A stretch of 64,000 nt of DNA from NCBI RefSeq assembly GCF_012926505.1, contig NZ_JABBNT010000004.1, forward strand, positions 186,001 through 250,000, read 5' to 3'. Under the pieces are notes generated by a model. The model was not told the DNA's origin. It saw nothing but the letters and a program-made list of their open reading frames with translations, and searched no databases. Of the stretch, positions 43,550 through 51,637 are shown piece by piece (positions within the stretch are counted from its first letter, which is position 1; each line of letters begins with the position of its first letter). The position numbers were made by a program, and so were the translations under genes. The stretch is from Pacificispira spongiicola. Its GTDB lineage: Bacteria; Pseudomonadota; Alphaproteobacteria; UBA8366; Aestuariispiraceae.

Positions 43550-44404
43550 ATGATACGCCCGGCGAATATTCCCAGACTGCTGCTTACGCCCGCGATTTTG
43601 ACGACGGTCGTCACCTTGGGCGTTTGTCTGGTCGTGCTGTTGGTTCTGTCCTTCGGGCGTCAGAACTACCTGGATATCGAATTGGGATTGTCGGCGCATA
43701 ACTTCGAACTGGCGCTGACCAAACCGCTGATCCTGAAGCTGATGGGGAAATCGGCCCTGATCGCGACCGGCGTGACGGCGCTGTCCCTGATCCTCGCCTA
43801 TCCGATCGCCTATCTGATCGCCTTCGATATTCACAAGAACAAGCTGCTGTGGCTGATCTTATTCACGCTGCCTTGCTGGATCAGCTATTTACTTCGGATT
43901 CTGTCTTGGAAGCTGATCTTGGGGTATCAGGGTGTCGTCAATTCGTCGCTGATGGGGTTGGGCCTCGTCGATCAGCCGATCGACGCGCTGCTCTATAATT
44001 CGAATTCGGTCGTCATCGCCCTGACCCATGCCTGGGCGCCCTTCGCGATCCTGCCCATCTATGTCAGCCTGGAGAAAATCGATAGGGCCTTGATGAAAGC
44101 GTCCGGCGATCTGGGCGATCCGCCGTACCGGACATTCCTGCGTGTCGTCCTGCCACTGTCCCTGCCGGGGGTCAGCGCGGCTTTCGTGCTGATCTTCATT
44201 CCGACATTCGGCGACTATGTGACGCCGCATTTGTTGGGCGGCCCCACGGGATTCATGGTCGGCAACTTCATCGCCATGCAATTCGGGGCTTCCAACAACT
44301 GGCCGCTGGGGGCGGCGGTCGCCCTGGTTTCCATGCTGACGGCGACCTTGCTGGTCTGCCTTTTTATCGCCGGTTCCAAACGGGCCGTGCGGGCGATCGG
44401 GTAG
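43550..44404 (+). CDS. ABC transporter permease (PotB-like)
   Basis: 284 aa inner-membrane permease with about six hydrophobic segments. The cytoplasmic EAA-type loop that contacts the ATPase reads ALMKASGDLGDPPYRTFLRVVLPLSLPG near residue 180-207. A GAGACGGAGA ribosome site precedes the ATG. It pairs with the next permease, 7 bp downstream, to form the channel. Confidence 0.9.
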   Translation: MIRPANIPRLLLTPAILTTVVTLGVCLVVLLVLSFGRQNYLDIELGLSAHNFELALTKPLILKLMGKSALIATGVTALSLILAYPIAYLIAFDIHKNKLLWLILFTLPCWISYLLRILSWKLILGYQGVVNSSLMGLGLVDQPIDALLYNSNSVVIALTHAWAPFAILPIYVSLEKIDRALMKASGDLGDPPYRTFLRVVLPLSLPGVSAAFVLIFIPTFGDYVTPHLLGGPTGFMVGNFIAMQFGASNNWPLGAAVALVSMLTATLLVCLFIAGSKRAVRAIG

Positions 44405-44411
44405 GGACACC

Positions 44412-45182
44412 ATGCGCACCGTCAGAAAACTCTACGCCGCCGTATACTTCTTCGTCCTGTATCTGCCGATCCTGCTGCTGATCGTCTTTTCCTTCAACGA
44501 TTCCGTCTACATCGCCTTTCCGCTGAAATCCTTCACGCTGAAATGGTACGAGGCGGCGATACAGAATGCGCAATTGCTGTCGGCGTTCTCCAACAGCCTG
44601 ATTATCGCGACCGTGACGTCGGTGACCGCGACATCGGTCGGTCTTCTGGGTGCGATGGCGACCACGCGTTATCATTTTCGGGGCAAGACGCTGGCGTCCG
44701 GGGCGTTGTTCGCGCCCTTGGCCCTGCCGACCGTCGTGACCGGTGTGGCGCTGCTGTCCATTTTCATGATGACGGGGATCGGTTTGTCGATCGGCACGGT
44801 CATCCTGGGGCATGTCATGATCTGCACCCCCTTTGCCTATGGCGTAATGGTGTCCCGGTTCGACGGGTTGAGCCCGGATTACGAAAGGGCATCGATGGAT
44901 TTGGGCGAGCCGCCGATCCGCACTTTCCTGCGGGTCACCCTGCCGCTGGCGATGCCCGGCGTCGTGTCCAGCCTGCTGCTGACCTTCACGATTTCCTTCG
45001 ACGAATTCATTCTGGCGTTCTTCCTGTCCAGCAATTCGCCGACGCTGCCGGTCTTCATGTGGAGTCAAATGCGCTTTCCCGACCGCCTGCCGCTCGTCCT
45101 CGCTCTGGCGACCGTCGTGATCGTCGTGTCCAGCGTTCTGATTATCGTTTCACAACTGCTGCGCCGTCGGCGCGACAGATAG
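44412..45182 (+). CDS. ABC transporter permease (PotC-like)
   Basis: 256 aa permease with about six membrane segments. The EAA loop reads YERASMDLGEPPIRTFL near residues 157-173. The N-terminal segment FVLYLPILLLIVFSFNDS is typical of PotC-type proteins. It lies between its partner permease and the ATPase gene. Confidence 0.9.
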   Translation: MRTVRKLYAAVYFFVLYLPILLLIVFSFNDSVYIAFPLKSFTLKWYEAAIQNAQLLSAFSNSLIIATVTSVTATSVGLLGAMATTRYHFRGKTLASGALFAPLALPTVVTGVALLSIFMMTGIGLSIGTVILGHVMICTPFAYGVMVSRFDGLSPDYERASMDLGEPPIRTFLRVTLPLAMPGVVSSLLLTFTISFDEFILAFFLSSNSPTLPVFMWSQMRFPDRLPLVLALATVVIVVSSVLIIVSQLLRRRRDR

Positions 45183-45212
45183 ATGTAAGTAGACAGGTTC
45201 GAGAGGCCGCCG

Positions 45213-46295
45213 ATGACTGACGATTTCATTTCCCTGCAATCGGTCCGTAAGACCTACGGTTCCGTCGTCGCCGTCGACAGTGTCGATCTGGATATCGCGA
45301 AGGGATCGTTCTTCTCGCTCCTTGGCCCGTCGGGGTGTGGCAAGACGACTCTCTTAAGCATGATGGGCGGTTTGGATTTTCCGACGTCGGGAAAGATCTT
45401 CATCGACGGCGCGGATGTGACGAAAACGCCGTCCTATCGCCGTCCGGCCAATATGGTGTTCCAAAGCTACGCGATCTTCCCGCATCTGAATGTCGCGGAA
45501 AATGTCGGCTACGGCTTGCAGCGCAGTGGCCTGTCGAAGGCGGACCTGAATCGGCAGGTGGAGGAGATGCTGGACCTCGTCCATCTGGGTGGCTACGGGA
45601 ACCGCAAGACGGATCAGTTGTCCGGCGGTCAGATGCAGCGCGTTGCCCTGGCGCGCGCCCTTGTCGTCAAACCGAAGGTGCTGTTGCTGGACGAACCGCT
45701 TTCCGCCCTGGACAAGCGCCTGCGCCAGAATATGCAGATCGAGTTGCGCGCCATTCAGCGGGAGGTCGGCATCACCTTCGTTTTCGTTACGCACGATCAG
45801 GAAGAAGCGCTGACGCTATCCGACAAGATCGCCGTGATGGCACGCGGGCAGGTCTTGCAATGCAGCTCGCCCGCGACGCTTTATGACCGGCCGCTGTCCC
45901 GGGAGGTGGCGGAATTCGTGGGGGAGATGAACCTGATTCCCGGCACGGTGAGGGACGTAACGACGACGGGTGTCAGCGTCGATATGCCGTGTTTCGGGAC
46001 GCGGCGTTTGCAGGCGGGAACGCGCCGCTTCCTGGTCGGCGATTCCGTCTGCGTCGCGGTGCGGCCGGAAAACTTCCATCTGTCCGAGGCGCCGGAAGCC
46101 GCATCGATGCGGGTGACGAACCGCGCCTATTTCGGGTCGCATATTCATCTCATTCTGACGACGGACGGGGTGGCGCCGATCTGTGCCGACGTGCCCGCCG
46201 CGACGGCGCGCCGACTCCGCGACATCGACGGCGAAGGCGTCGTTTCGGTGGATTTCGACGAGGATACGGCGGTGTTGCTTCCCGGCAAGGAATGA
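45213..46295 (+). CDS. ABC transporter ATP-binding protein (PotA-like)
   Basis: 360 aa. Walker A is GPSGCGKT near residue 39, the signature is LSGGQMQRVALARAL, Walker B is VLLLDEPLSALD, and the switch His is in FVTHDQEEAL. A C-terminal TOBE-type regulatory domain extends from about residue 240 to the end. Last gene of the operon, followed by tandem repeats and a convergent regulator. Confidence 0.92.
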   Translation: MTDDFISLQSVRKTYGSVVAVDSVDLDIAKGSFFSLLGPSGCGKTTLLSMMGGLDFPTSGKIFIDGADVTKTPSYRRPANMVFQSYAIFPHLNVAENVGYGLQRSGLSKADLNRQVEEMLDLVHLGGYGNRKTDQLSGGQMQRVALARALVVKPKVLLLDEPLSALDKRLRQNMQIELRAIQREVGITFVFVTHDQEEALTLSDKIAVMARGQVLQCSSPATLYDRPLSREVAEFVGEMNLIPGTVRDVTTTGVSVDMPCFGTRRLQAGTRRFLVGDSVCVAVRPENFHLSEAPEAASMRVTNRAYFGSHIHLILTTDGVAPICADVPAATARRLRDIDGEGVVSVDFDEDTAVLLPGKE

Positions 46296-46302
46296 CCGCC
46301 GC

Positions 46303-46355
46303 CCCTAATAACTGTTCCCAATAACTGGCCCTAATAACTGGCCCTAATAACTGGG
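46303..46355. repeat. 13-bp tandem repeat (about 4 copies)
   Basis: AATAACTG recurs at 46307, 46320, 46333 and 46346, an exact 13-bp period with a G/T-rich to CCCT link. The last copy contains the stop codon and final codons of the convergent regulator gene, so the array looks like repeated copying of that gene's 3' end. Confidence 0.85.
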
Positions 46356-46940
46356 AGGCGTGACGGCCCAGATGACGATGGTTTCCTCCTTCGACGGATT
46401 GTCGTAGCGGTGCGGTTTGTCGCTTTCGAAGGCGAAACTGTCCCCAGCCCGCAGCAATACTTCGTCTTCGTCGATCCAAAGGCGCAGCACGCCTGAAATT
46501 ACGATCCCGGCCTCTTCCCCCTGATGGAAATAGCTATCGTCGCCGCTGGCGGATCCCGGCGGAAAGACGCATCGCAGCAGTTCTATCTGCCGCCTTAGAT
46601 TTGGCGATAGCAACTCGTCGGTAATGCCGCTTTTGAAGGTCAGCGTCCGGCGGTTCCGTTTCCGAACTACGACGTCGCGCAGATGTTCCTCCTCCTCCGC
46701 CGCTGGAGAGAAAAACCAACTGATCGTGACGCCCAGGGAACGGCTGATGGCGTGGAGGGCCTTTACGGACGGGCTGGAAACGCCGCGTTCGATTTGGCTT
46801 AGGTAACCGACCGACAATCCGGTCGCGCCGCTGACATCGGTCAGCGTCATTCCCTTTGCTTTTCTGAGATCGCGGATTTCGAACCCCACCCGTTCGTCCG
46901 CCCCCAGAAGTTCCTCTACATCAACTGTCTGCCCCGTCAT
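46344..46940 (-). CDS. XRE-family regulator with cupin domain (PuuR-like)
   Basis: About 198 aa. The helix-turn-helix spans residues 22-75 (LRKAKGMTLTDVSGATGLS, VGYLSQIERGVSSPSVKAL). A C-terminal cupin follows (SYFHQGEEAGIVISGVLRLW, then GDSFAFESDKPHRYDN). This matches PuuR, the putrescine-responsive repressor. The ATG at 46940 is chosen over in-frame starts at 47003 and 47036, which add a basic leader. It probably controls the transporter operon it faces and the divergent flavoprotein gene. Confidence 0.87.
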   Translation of the reverse strand: MTGQTVDVEELLGADERVGFEIRDLRKAKGMTLTDVSGATGLSVGYLSQIERGVSSPSVKALHAISRSLGVTISWFFSPAAEEEEHLRDVVVRKRNRRTLTFKSGITDELLSPNLRRQIELLRCVFPPGSASGDDSYFHQGEEAGIVISGVLRLWIDEDEVLLRAGDSFAFESDKPHRYDNPSKEETIVIWAVTPPSY

Positions 46941-47061
46941 ATCCGCTAACCCTTCCCGATTGGATTGACGCCTGAGTCGGGGAAGGTCTGTGGGTGACTT
47001 CATATGTAAAATCCTCCTTCGCGCGGATTTTACCAACCATCGGTATGATCGCGTTAATCAA

Positions 47062-47072
47062 TTCAACAAATT
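47062..47072 (-). promoter_or_regulatory. AATTTGTTGAA element, copy 2
   Basis: Second copy of the element at 41304, here embedded in the dyad TTCAA-CAAA-TTGAA (47062-47075), 80 bp before the flavoprotein start and upstream of the PuuR-like gene. Confidence 0.35.
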
Positions 47073-47151
47073 GAAGGTATTTTTCTGTTGTGAAAAAATC
47101 GATTATAAATTTCATTTCCGGATAACAAGCTCTTAACCCAAGGAAAACCGC

Positions 47152-49602
47152 ATGACCCTGCCGTCTGAAACCGATGTTGTGATTATTGGGGGTGGCGTGG
47201 CGGGCTGCTCCATCGCTTATCACCTCACCAAGCTGGGGATCACGGATGTCGTTCTGTGCGAACGCAAGCAGCTGACCTGCGGCACGACCTGGCATGCGGC
47301 GGGGTTGGTGACGCAGTTGCGCGCGACCCGGAACATGACGGAACTGGCCAAATATACCGGGGAACTGTTTACGGGGCTGGAGGCCGAGACGGGCCAAGCG
47401 ACCGGATACAAGAAGAACGGGTCGCTCCGTATCGCGAAAACGCCGGCACGGCTGGAAGAACTGAAACGCGGCGCGTCCATGGCGCGGAATTTCGGTCTGG
47501 AAGCCCAGGTCGTGACGCCGGGGCAGGTCGCGGAACGCTGGCCGCTCGCTAAGGTCGACGATATCGAAGGGGCGATCTGGATGCCCAATGACGGGCAAGT
47601 GAATCCGGCGGACGTTACCCAGGCGATGGCGAAGGGCGCGCGCATGGGCGGCGCGAAAATCTTTGAACAGACGAAGGTGGAACGAATCCTGATCGAAAAC
47701 GGACGCGCCTGCGGCGTGGTCACGGACAAGGGTGAGATTCGCGCGAAAAATGTCGTTATCTGCGGCGGCATGTGGTCGCGCGATTTCGCGGCGGCGCATG
47801 GCGTGTCCCTGCCGCTGCATGCGGCGGAACATTTCTATATCGTGACCGAACCCATGCCGACTCTACAGGCCAATTTACCTGTCATGTTCGTCGCTGACGA
47901 ATGTTCCTACTATAAGGAAGACGCCGGGAAGTTGTTGTTGGGATGTTTCGAACCGAACGCGAAACCTTGGGGCCATCGCGGCATTCCGGATGATTTTTGC
48001 TTCGATTCCCTGCCGGAAGATTTCGATCACTTCGAACCGATTCTGGAAATGGCGGTGGAACGGGTTCCGGCCCTCGCGGAAACCGGCATTCAACTGTTCT
48101 TCAACGGGCCGGAAAGCTTCACGCCCGACGACCGCTATCTGTTGGGCGAAACGCCGGAGGTCGCGGGTCTGTTTTGCGCCTGCGGGTTCAATTCCGTGGG
48201 GATTCTGTCGTCCGGCGGCGTCGGGAAGGCCCTGGCCTCCTGGATTCGCGACGGGCACGCACCGATGGAACTGGCGGATGTCGATATACGCCGCATGCAT
48301 CCGTTCCAGTCGAACAAGCGCTATCTGCATGATCGCACGACCGAAACGTTGGGCGCGCTGTTCGACATGCATTGGCCCTATATGCAGTTCGAAACGGCGC
48401 GCGGCGTGCGGCGCAGCCCGTTCCACGACCGCCTGATCGATGCCGGTGCCTGCATGACGGAAGCGGTCGGCTATGAACGGCCCGGTTTCTTCGCCCGCGG
48501 CGATATTCCGGCGAAGATCGAATATTCCTACGGGCCGCAAAACTGGTTCGACGCTTGTGCCGCCGAATGCCTGAACACCCATCAAAAGGTCAGTATCTTC
48601 GACCAAAGCTGCTTCACCAAGTTCCGGGTCGAAGGCCGCGACGCCTGCGCTGTTCTGAACCGGATTTGCGCCGGGAATGTCGATGTTGCGGTGGGACGTC
48701 TTGTCTATACCCAGATGCTGAATGCACGCGGCGGGATAGAGGCGGACGTAACGGTCACCCGCCTGTCGGAAACGGAATTCATGGTCGTGTCCACCCTGGG
48801 GTCCCAGACACGGGATCTGTCCTGGTTGCGGCGGAACCTCCCGGAAGACGCCCATGCTATCGTCACCGACATTACCGCGGGCATGCCGATGCTGGCGATT
48901 ATGGGACCGGGTTCCCGCGCTTTGCTGGAAGCGGTCAGCGGAGAAGACTTCTCCAACGCCGCCTTCCCGTTTGGGACCAGCCGCGACATTCCCGTCGGTT
49001 ATGCCCAGGCGCGGGCCAGTCGCGTCACCTATGTCGGTGAATTGGGGTGGGAGCTTTATTGCTCCGCCGATATGGCCCAGCATGTCTTCGATACGCTGCT
49101 CCAGGCCGGGGCGGACCGCGGATTGGCGCATGGGGGCTATTTCGCGATCAATTCCCTGCGTATGGAAAAAGGCTACCGTCACTGGGGCCATGATATCGGG
49201 GAGGAGGATACTCCGATCGAGGCCGGGCTGGGCTTCGCCGTCGCCTATGACAAGCCGGGCGGCTTCATCGGGCAGGATGTCCTGCTGCGCCAGCGGGAGG
49301 CGGGGACACCGACCAAACGCCTGGTTCAGGTGCGATTGGATACGGAGGGCGTCGGGCCGCTGCTCTACCATAACGAACCGATCTGGCTGGACGGGCAAAT
49401 CGCCGGATCTGTGACTTCCGGAGCCTACGGCCATCGGATCAAGGCGTCCTTGGGAATGGGCTATCTGACCCATCCGGACGGTGTGGATAAAGCTTTGCTG
49501 GCGGGCGGGAAATTTGAAGTCGAAGTGGCCTGCGAACGGTATCCCGCGACGGTCCAACTGGCGCCCTTCTTCGATCCGAAGAGCGAGCGGGTGAAGGCCT
49601 GA
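47152..49602 (+). CDS. FAD-dependent dimethylglycine/sarcosine-dehydrogenase-like protein with GcvT domain
   Basis: 816 aa. The FAD dinucleotide motif is IIGGGVAGCSIAYHL near residue 10. The TTWHAAG segment near residue 46 carries the His to which FAD is covalently bound in the dimethylglycine dehydrogenase family. The second half (from about 430) is a GcvT-like aminomethyltransferase/THF-binding region with MGPGSRALLEAVSG and a SLRMEKGYRHWGHD segment. It probably oxidatively demethylates an N-methyl amine or amino acid and passes the one-carbon unit to THF. Divergent from the PuuR-like gene, 211 bp away. Confidence 0.87.
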   Translation: MTLPSETDVVIIGGGVAGCSIAYHLTKLGITDVVLCERKQLTCGTTWHAAGLVTQLRATRNMTELAKYTGELFTGLEAETGQATGYKKNGSLRIAKTPARLEELKRGASMARNFGLEAQVVTPGQVAERWPLAKVDDIEGAIWMPNDGQVNPADVTQAMAKGARMGGAKIFEQTKVERILIENGRACGVVTDKGEIRAKNVVICGGMWSRDFAAAHGVSLPLHAAEHFYIVTEPMPTLQANLPVMFVADECSYYKEDAGKLLLGCFEPNAKPWGHRGIPDDFCFDSLPEDFDHFEPILEMAVERVPALAETGIQLFFNGPESFTPDDRYLLGETPEVAGLFCACGFNSVGILSSGGVGKALASWIRDGHAPMELADVDIRRMHPFQSNKRYLHDRTTETLGALFDMHWPYMQFETARGVRRSPFHDRLIDAGACMTEAVGYERPGFFARGDIPAKIEYSYGPQNWFDACAAECLNTHQKVSIFDQSCFTKFRVEGRDACAVLNRICAGNVDVAVGRLVYTQMLNARGGIEADVTVTRLSETEFMVVSTLGSQTRDLSWLRRNLPEDAHAIVTDITAGMPMLAIMGPGSRALLEAVSGEDFSNAAFPFGTSRDIPVGYAQARASRVTYVGELGWELYCSADMAQHVFDTLLQAGADRGLAHGGYFAINSLRMEKGYRHWGHDIGEEDTPIEAGLGFAVAYDKPGGFIGQDVLLRQREAGTPTKRLVQVRLDTEGVGPLLYHNEPIWLDGQIAGSVTSGAYGHRIKASLGMGYLTHPDGVDKALLAGGKFEVEVACERYPATVQLAPFFDPKSERVKA

Positions 49603-49612
49603 CGCCTGAATC

Positions 49613-50515
49613 TTACGCCCGGTCCGGGTCGGTTTCGCGCAGCAGGTCCATCAGGACCTGCACGGCGCGGGTTCGATGCCGGTCCGGGTGTGTCAGGACG
49701 GCGAAGGGGCGGATCGGGCGGTCGGCCCAGGTGACGCGCCTTGCCGTCAGCCCCTGTCCCTGCGCGGCGCTGGTCGTTCGATAGGACATCATGGTGACGC
49801 ATCGGCTGGCGGCGACGGCGGCCAGCAAGGCCTCGTTCGACGGCAATTCCATTGCGATGTCGATATCGCCCGGCGACAGACCCATTCCGGCGAAATGCTG
49901 TTCGGCGGCGGACCGGGTACCCGACCCCGGTTCGCGCAAGAGCCATCGGAATCCGCGATAGTCCTTCTGGCTAAAGTTGACCATATCCGCCGCGGGATGA
50001 TCGCGCGGCATGACCAGGACCAGTTCGTCATAGGCGACGACCCGGCGTTTCAGGTCGCTGGGCGGTAGGTCGCCTTCGATGAAACCCATATCCGCCGCGC
50101 CGTCGCTGACGGCCTTTGATGCCTCCGCCGTATTGCCGATGCGCAGGGACACGTCGATTCCGGGATAGCGTTCCTTCAGCGCGATGAGTTTTGGCGGCAA
50201 CCAATAGCTCGCGACGGTCTGGCTGGCCTGAATGCGCAGATGCCCGCGCGGCGCCTTCGATAGGTCGTCCAGGATCAATACGGCGTTTTCCGCTCGTGCC
50301 AGAAGCGCCCGCGCTTCCTCCAGGAAGATCGCCCCTTCGTCCGTCAGGTCGATCCCGCGGCCAACCCGGTCGAAAAGCCTTACATCGTGTTGCGTTTCCA
50401 GGGCGGCAATCGCGGCGGATACGGCGGACTGGCTCAGGTTCAGCGCGTCCGCTGCCCTTGTCACATGCCGACGTTCCGCCACGGCAACGAAGATGCGCAA
50501 TTGATCGAGTGTCAT
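49613..50515 (-). CDS. LysR-family transcriptional regulator
   Basis: 300 aa. The N-terminal winged helix reads MTLDQLRIFVAVAERRHVT and AADALNLSQSAVSAAIAALE. The effector domain from about residue 92 includes LRIGNTAEASKAVSDGAADMGF. It is divergent from a YeiH-family transporter gene, the arrangement of yeiE/yeiH, and probably controls it. Convergent with the flavoprotein gene, 10 bp apart. Confidence 0.9.
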   Translation of the reverse strand: MTLDQLRIFVAVAERRHVTRAADALNLSQSAVSAAIAALETQHDVRLFDRVGRGIDLTDEGAIFLEEARALLARAENAVLILDDLSKAPRGHLRIQASQTVASYWLPPKLIALKERYPGIDVSLRIGNTAEASKAVSDGAADMGFIEGDLPPSDLKRRVVAYDELVLVMPRDHPAADMVNFSQKDYRGFRWLLREPGSGTRSAAEQHFAGMGLSPGDIDIAMELPSNEALLAAVAASRCVTMMSYRTTSAAQGQGLTARRVTWADRPIRPFAVLTHPDRHRTRAVQVLMDLLRETDPDRA

Positions 50516-50618
50516 GCCATATAATCAGAAAAATCGATTGGTTATACAATAATATTCAATTGGATCGAATGAATGTTAGCAGGCAGGGTCCCCGCATACA
50601 TTAGCGATGGGTGATGTC
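50516..50618. promoter_or_regulatory. divergent promoter region of the LysR/YeiH pair
   Basis: AT-rich relative to its surroundings. It holds a short dyad AATC-N9-GATT at 50523-50539 of the size expected for a LysR box, but no unambiguous promoter hexamers. Confidence 0.3.
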
Positions 50619-51635
50619 ATGTCCAATACCGATGCCGTCGGAAGCCGTGCGGTTCCTCAGTTTACAATCCGAAACCTTTTGCCGGGATTGGCGGCGGCGG
50701 GACTGCTCGCAGGTGTAGGAATTGCGGTTCGGGATTGGTGCGGTTCGCCGATGGTCAGTCCGATGGTCGTTGCCATGGTCCTGGGCATTGCGGTTCGCAA
50801 CAGTATCGGCGTGCCGACGGCGCTGAAGCCCGGTCTCGCAATTTCCCTGCGCCCGATCCTGCGATTGGGAATCGTCCTGCTCGGCTTTCGTCTGACCCTG
50901 GATCAGATCGGTGCTGTCGGACTGGCCGGGGGCGGTGTGATCGTGGCGACGCTTTGTGCGACCTTCCTGTTCACCAAGGCCTTAGGACGGGTGCTGGGCG
51001 TCGATGCGCGTCTGGCGGAACTGATCGCGGCAGGAACGTCGGTCTGCGGTGCATCGGCGGTTCTGGCGACCAACACGGTGACGCGCGGTAGCGACGAAGA
51101 TGTCGCCTATGCCATCGCCTGCGTGACGGTTTTCGGGTCCGTGTCGATGTTGTTGTTTCCGTTTCTAGCGGGACCGTTGGGCCTGTCAGCCCATGACTTC
51201 GGCCTATGGGCCGGGGCCAGTATTCATGAGGTGGCGCAGGTCGTCGGTGCGGGATTTGCCCAGGGCGACACAGCGGGCGAATTCGCGACGATCGCGAAGT
51301 TAAGCCGTGTCGTCCTGCTCGCGCCGCTTGTCCTATCGCTCGGCTTCGTGGCCCGGCGGCGGGGTGGGAATGCTGGGACGGCGCCGCCGAAGCCGTGGTT
51401 TGTCTTCGGTTTCGTTCTGGTCGTTGCCCTGAATTCTGCGATGGCAATCCCGACGGAAGCCCTGTCCGTGCTGAACGGGGTGTCGGGCCTCATGCTGACC
51501 ATGGCGTTGGGGGCGATGGGCTTGGAAACGGATATCGGTAAGCTTAGGCAGGAAGGGCTGCGCCCCCTTATCCTGGGGGCGGTCGCCTGGGTCTTCGTAT
51601 CCGGGACCGCGCTGGTGATGATCCGGTCAATATAG
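50619..51635 (+). CDS. YeiH-family putative sulfate exporter (UPF0324)
   Basis: About 338 aa membrane protein with roughly ten hydrophobic segments. Family features are VLGIAVRNSIG, ILRLGIVLLGFRLTLDQIG, AAGTSVCGASAVLAT and GASIHEVAQVVGAG. The group is called putative sulfate exporter; the substrate is not proven. The ATG at 50619 has GGTGA just upstream; an ATG at 50607 in frame adds four residues. Paired with the divergent LysR gene. Confidence 0.9.
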   Translation: MSNTDAVGSRAVPQFTIRNLLPGLAAAGLLAGVGIAVRDWCGSPMVSPMVVAMVLGIAVRNSIGVPTALKPGLAISLRPILRLGIVLLGFRLTLDQIGAVGLAGGGVIVATLCATFLFTKALGRVLGVDARLAELIAAGTSVCGASAVLATNTVTRGSDEDVAYAIACVTVFGSVSMLLFPFLAGPLGLSAHDFGLWAGASIHEVAQVVGAGFAQGDTAGEFATIAKLSRVVLLAPLVLSLGFVARRRGGNAGTAPPKPWFVFGFVLVVALNSAMAIPTEALSVLNGVSGLMLTMALGAMGLETDIGKLRQEGLRPLILGAVAWVFVSGTALVMIRSI

Positions 51636-51637
51636 AG

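Noticed and set aside
46303-46355. Possible CRISPR array
   Set aside because: The 13-bp units are contiguous without spacers and no cas genes are present; it is a simple tandem repeat.
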